Part shown: one piece after another, positions 59,201-64,000 of the stretch
How positions within the stretch are numbered: position 1 is the first letter of the stretch
Layout: each line of letters begins with the position of its first letter
Origin: Henricia sp. BOLD:AAB3569
Taxonomy: Eukaryota; Echinodermata; Asteroidea; Spinulosida; Echinasteridae
Length of the DNA stretch: 64,000 nt
Assembly: GCA_037783545.1 (NCBI GenBank)
Contig: JBBELK010001514.1
Span: 34,828-98,827, forward strand
Reading direction: 5' to 3'
Translations under genes and position numbers: made by a program
The notes under the pieces: generated by a model
Told to the model about the DNA's origin: nothing
The model's input: the letters and a program-made list of their open reading frames with translations, nothing else
Database searches by the model: none

Positions 59201-60896
59201 AAATTGACAGACTTTCGCTGGGAAATGACGGAGAAATTTCAGAGTTTAGGGAAAACGGAGCTCGGCTACGTGGTTATTCCCCTAACCGTGGCTGTTGGGA
59301 CACCCTGCGCCGCGCTGGTTTACATTTGTACGGCCGTTGACTCACCCCAGATTGTGACGGGAATTAGGTCAAAGTGTGTCCCAAATGCCGGCAAATTTGG
59401 AAATCAAGGAATTTTCCAACCAACTTCAAATTTTGCATGATCCAAACTGTATATATCCCGCACTTGTCTTGCAAAATTGACAGACTTTCGCTCTGAAATG
59501 ACGGAGAAATTTCAGAGTTTAGGGAAAAACGGAGCTCGGCTGCGTGGTTATTCCCCTAACCGTGGCTGTTGGGACACCCTGCGCCGCGCTGGTGTACATT
59601 TGTACGGCCGTTGACTCACCCCAGATTGTGACGGGAATTAGGTCAAAGTGTGTCCCAAATGCCGGCAAATTTGGAAATCAAGGAATTTTCCAACCAACTT
59701 CAAATTTTGCATGATCCAAACTGTATATATCCCGCACTTGTCATGCAAAATTGACAGATTTTCGTTCTGAAATGACGGAGAAATTTCAGAGTTTAGGGAA
59801 AACGGAGCTCGGCTGCGTGGTTATTCCCCTAACCTTGGCTGTTGGGACACACTGCGCCGCGCTGGTGTACATTTGTACGGCCGTTGACTCACCCCAGATT
59901 GTGACGGGAATTAGGTCAAAGTGTATCCCAAATCTTGGCAAATTTGGAAATCAAGGAATTTTCCAACCAACTTCAAATTTTGCATGCTCCAAACTGTATA
60001 TATTCCGCACTTGTCATGCAAAATTGACAGATTTTCGCTGGGAAATGACGGATAAATTTCAGAGTTTAGGGAAAACGGAGCTCGGCTACGTGGTTATTCC
60101 CCTAACCGTGGCTGTTGGGACACCCTGCGCCGCGCTGGTGTACATTTGTACGGCCGTTGACTCACCCCAGATTGTGACGGGAATTAGGTCAAAGTGTGTC
60201 CCAAATGCCGGCAAATTTGGAAATCAAGGAATTTTCCAACCAACTTCAAATTTTGCATGATCCAAACTGTATATATCCAGCACTTGTCATGCAAAATTGA
60301 CAGACTTTCGCTGGGAAATGACGGAGAAATTTCAGAGTTTAGGGAAAACGGAGCTCGGCTACGTGGTTATTCCCCTAACCGTGGCTGTTGGGACACCCTG
60401 CGCCGCGCTGGTTTACATTTGTACGGCCGTTGACTCACCCCAGATTGTGACGGGAATTAGGTCAAAGTGTGTCCCAAATGCCGGCAAATTTGGAAATCAA
60501 GGAATTTTCCAACCAACTTCAAATTTTGCATGATCCAAACTGTATATATCCCGCACTTGTCTTGCAAAATTGACAGACTTTCGCTCTGAAATGACGGAGA
60601 AATTTCAGAGTTTAGGGAAAACGGAGCTCGGCTGCGTGGTTATTCCCCTAACCGTGGCTGTTGGGACACCCTGCGCCGCGCTGGTGTACATTTGTACGGC
60701 CGTTGACTCACCCCAGATTGTGACGGGAATTAGGTCAAAGTGTGTCCCAAATGCCGGCAAATTTGGAAATCAAGGAATTTTCCAACCAACTTCAAATTTT
60801 GCATGATCCAAACTGTATATATCCCGCACTTGTCATGCAAAATTGACAGATTTTCGTTCTGAAATGACGGAGAAATTTCAGAGTTTAGGGAAAACG
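56257..60896 (+). repeat. 17-monomer segment whose first part recurs at 60897
   Basis: The order is a, b-like, d, e, f, g (TGATCC), a, b, c, d and then further TGATCC monomers. The private GATTTTTGTTCTG variant at about 57846 marks the second a. Single-base indels occur near 56190, 56730, 58190 and 59527. Confidence 0.8.
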
Positions 60897-63800
60897 GAGC
60901 TCGGCTGCGTGGTTATTCCCCTAACCGTGGCTGTTGGGACACCCTGCGCCGCGCTGGTGTACATTTGTACGGCCGTTGACTCACCCCAGATTGTGACGGA
61001 AATTAGGTCAAAGTGTGTCCCAAATGCCGCCAAATTTGGAAATCAAGGAATTTTCCAACCAACTTCTAATTTTGCATGCTCCAAACTGTATATATCCTGC
61101 ACTTGTCATGCAAAATTGACAGATTTTCGCTGGGAAATGACGGAGAAATGTCAGAGTTTAGGGAAAACGGAGCTCGGCTACGTGGTTATTCCCCTAACCG
61201 TGGCTGTTGTGACACCCTGCGCCGCGCTGGTGTACATTTGTACGGCCGTTGACTCACCCCAGATTGTGACGGGAATTAGGTCAAAGTGTGTCCCAAATGC
61301 CGGCAAATTTGGAAATCAAGGAATTTTCCAACCAACTTCAAATTTTGCATGCTCCAAACTGTATATATCCCGCACTTGTCATGCAAAATTGACAGATTTT
61401 CGCTGGGAAATGACGGATAAATTTCAGAGTTTAGGGAAAACGGAGCTCGGCTACGTGGTTATTCCCCTAACCGTGGCTGTTGGGACACCCTGCGCCGCGC
61501 TGGTGTACATTTGTACGGCCGTTGACTCACCCCAGATTGTGACGGGAATTAGGTCAAAGTGTGTCCCAAATGCCGGCAAATTTGGAAATCAAGAAATTTT
61601 CCAACCAACTTCAAATTTTGCATGCTCCAAACTGTATATATCCCGCACTTGTCATGCAAAATTGACAGATTTGCGCTGGGAAATGACGGAGAAATTTCAG
61701 AGTTTAGGGAAAACGGAGCTCGGCTACGTGGTTATTCCCCTAACCGTGGCTGTTTGGACACCCTGCGCCGCGCTGGTGTACATTTGTACGGCCGTTGACT
61801 CACCCCAGATTGTGACGGGAATTAGGTCAAAGTGTGTCCCAAATGCCGGCAAATTTGGAAATCAAGGAATTTTCCAACCAACTTCAAATTTTGCATGCTC
61901 CAAACTGTATATATTCCGCACTTGTCATGCAAAATTGACAGATTTTCGCTGGGAAATGACGGAGAAATTTCAGAGTTTAGGGAAAACGGAGCTCGGCTGC
62001 GTGGTTATTCCCCTAACCGTGGCTGTTGGGACACCCTGCGCCGCGCTGGTGTACATTTGTACGGCCGTTGACTCACCCCAGATTGTGACGGGAATTAGGT
62101 CAAAGTGTGTCCCAAATGCCGGCAAATTTGGAAATCAAGGAATTTTCCAACCAACTTCAAATTTTGCATGCTCCAAACTGTATATATCCCGCACTTGTCA
62201 TGCAAAATTGACAGATTTTCGCTGGGAAATGACGGAGAAATTTCAGAGTTTAGGGAAAACGGAGCTCGGCTACGTGGTTATTTCCCTAACCGTGGCTGTT
62301 GGGACACCCTGCGCCGCGCTGGTGTACATTTGTACGGCCGTTGACTCACCCCAGATTGTGACGGGAATTAGGTCAAAGTGTGTCCCAAATGCCGGCAAAT
62401 TTGGAAATCAAGGAATTTTCCAACCAACTTCAAATTTTGCATGATCCAAACTGTATATATCCCGCACTTGTCATGCAAAATTGACAGATTTTTGTTCTGA
62501 AATGACGGAGAAATTTCAGAGTTTAGGGAAAACGGAGCTCGGCTGCGTGGTTATTCCCCTAACCGTGGCTGTTGGGACACCCTGCGCCGCGCTGGTGTAC
62601 ATTTGTACGGCCGTTGACTCACCCCAGATTGTGACGGAAATTAGGTCAAAGTGTGTCCCAAATGCCGCCAAATTTGGAAATCAAGGAATTTTCCAACCAA
62701 CTTCTAATTTTGCATGCTCCAAACTGTATATATCCTGCACTTGTCATGCAAAATTGACAGATTTTCGCTGGGAAATGACGGAGAAATGTCAGAGTTTAGG
62801 GAAAACGGAGCTCGGCTACGTGGTTATTCCCCTAACCGTGGCTGTTGTGACACCCTGCGCCGCGCTGGTGTACATTTGTACGGCCGTTGACTCACCCCAG
62901 ATTGTGACGGGAATTAGGTCAAAGTGTGTCCCAAATGCCGGCAAATTTGGAAATCAAGGAATTTTCCAACCAACTTCAAATTTTGCGTTCTCCAAACTGT
63001 ATATATCCCGCACTTGTCATGCAAAATTGACAGATTTTCGCTGGGAAATGACGGAGAAATTTCAGAGTTTAGGGAAAACGGAGCTCGGCTACGTGGTTAT
63101 TCCCCTAACCGTGGCTGTTGGGACACCCTGCGCCGCGCTGGTGTACATTTGTACGGCCGTTGACTCACCCCAGATTGTGACGGGAATTAGGTCAAAGTGT
63201 ATCCCAAATCTTGGCAAATTGGAAATCAAGGAATTTTCCAACCAACTTCAAATTTTGCATGCTCCAAACTGTATATATTCCGCACTTGTCATGCAAAATT
63301 GACAGATTTTCGCTGGGAAATGACGGATAAATTTCAGAGTTTAGGGAAAACGGAGCTCGGCTACGTGGTTATTCCCCTAACCGTGGCTGTTGGGACACCC
63401 TGCGCCGCGCTGGTGTACATTTGTACGGCCGTTGACTCACCCCAGATTGTGACGGGAATTAGGTCAAAGTGTGTCCCAAATGCCGGCAAATTTGGAAATC
63501 AAGAAATTTTCCAACCAACTTCAAATTTTGCATGCTCCAAACTGTATATATCCCGCACTTGTCATGCAAAATTGACAGATTTGCGCTGGGAAATGACGGA
63601 GAAATTTCAGAGTTTAGGGAAAACGGAGCTCGGCTACGTGGTTATTCCCCTAACCGTGGCTGTTTGGACACCCTGCGCCGCGCTGGTGTACATTTGTACG
63701 GCCGTTGACTCACCCCAGATTGTGACGGGAATTAGGTCAAAGTGTGTCCCAAATGCCGGCAAATTTGGAAATCAAGGAATTTTCCAACCAACTTCAAATT

Positions 63801-63898
63801 TTGCATGCTCCAAACTGTATATATTCCGCACTTGTCATGCAAAATTGACAGATTTTCGCTGGGAAATGACGGAGAAATTTCAGAGTTTAGGGAAAACG
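60897..63898 (+). repeat. Recurrence of the 56.3 kb block at a 4640-bp offset
   Basis: The order a, b-like, d, e, f, g (TGATCC), a, b, c, d matches 56257 onward for about ten monomers, including GATTTTTGTTCTG near 62487. The copies diverge where this one continues with a GCTGTTTGG e monomer. One T is lost near 63217. Confidence 0.8.
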
Positions 63899-64000
63899 GA
63901 GCTCGGCTGCGTGGTTATTCCCCTAACCGTGGCTGTTGGGACACCCTGCGCCGCGCTGGTGTACATTTGTACGGCCGTTGACTCACCCCAGATTGTGACG
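63899..64000 (+). repeat. Partial Sat273 monomer at the window edge
   Basis: The first 102 bp of an f-type monomer (GCTGCGTGG) are present. The array clearly continues beyond the window. Confidence 0.95.

Larger units (their letters stand above)
2059..64000 (+). repeat. Sat273 satellite array, 227 monomers plus a partial
   Basis: Monomers were phased from GAGCTCGGCTACGTGG. The first begins at 2059 and the last, partial one at 63899. All lie in the same orientation, with no inversion, transposon or unique sequence interrupting them in 61.9 kb. The unit length is 273 bp; 23 monomers show visible indels, mostly 1-3 bp, and two have lost 68 bp. Fixed landmarks inside a unit are the GTACATTTGTAC dyad, TGACTCA, AGGTCAAAGTGTG, TGCCGGCA, the TTGGAAA/TTTCCAA dyad, TGCATGC, TATATAT and TTTAGGG. 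CpG is retained (about 14 per unit). Monomer variants recur in ordered blocks (higher-order repeats). No known satellite name is recognised. A centromeric or pericentromeric role is plausible from size and HOR structure but unproven. Confidence 0.98.

Noticed and set aside
2059..64000. CRISPR-like array of direct repeats
   Set aside because: The whole 273-bp unit repeats with no unique spacers, no cas genes are present and the context is eukaryotic.
2059..64000. TTTAGGG and CCCTAACC words as interstitial telomere sequence
   Set aside because: Each occurs once per monomer and not in tandem, so they are not telomeric repeats. They are kept only as part of a dyad.
2059..64000. tRNA, rRNA or Pol III internal promoter (A/B boxes) within the satellite
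   Set aside because: No GGTTCGANTCC-like B box or tRNA-like fold is visible in either monomer consensus.

Overview
The window is eukaryotic, non-coding, satellite-dominated DNA. No bacterial operon, rRNA, tRNA or CRISPR array was found. The only gene-like sequence is one short exon-like reading frame resembling the Myb/SANT-like DNA-binding domain (Myb_DNA-bind_5 type) seen in metazoan transposon-derived genes. Together with large tandem arrays without CpG depletion, this suggests an animal genome, perhaps a marine invertebrate. The species cannot be named from the sequence, and the animal assignment is an inference.

Layout. (1) 1-1461: end of a tandem array of a 205-bp satellite (Sat205; 193 bp in units lacking 12 bp), which enters from outside the window. 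(2) 1462-1655: a TTTAA-rich block with a 60-bp near-perfect palindrome, possibly a fragment of a non-autonomous DNA element. (3) 1656-1826: low-copy sequence ending in a plausible splice acceptor. (4) 1827-2060: the truncated Myb/SANT-like frame. (5) 2059-64000: an unbroken head-to-tail array of a 273-bp satellite (Sat273), with 227 monomers plus a 102-bp partial. It leaves the window at the right edge.

Sat273 is organised in higher-order repeats (HORs) whose period changes along the array: 6-mer at 2.3-5.6 kb, 3-mer at 8.3-10.8 kb and 12.2-13.8 kb, 4-mer at 16-17.9 kb and 18.7-20.9 kb, and 6-mer/5-mer at 28.8-33.5 kb. There is also a 1845-bp duplication at 41.9-45.6 kb that carries a shared 68-bp deletion, and 5-mer duplications at 47.5-49.9 and 52.4-55.2 kb. 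From 23083 to 41919 all 69 monomers are exactly 273 bp; the flanks have many 1-3 bp indels.

The 273-bp period is divisible by three and one frame has no stop in the consensus, so very long apparent reading frames arise (up to 1716 codons). Frameshifting indels, a widespread in-frame TGA variant and mostly non-synonymous variation argue that these are by-products of the repeat and not genes.

The most notable observation is that the two adjacent satellites are related. A 47-bp ungapped core matches at 37 of 47 positions by hand count, so they look like two branches of one family on either side of a small gene/transposon island.
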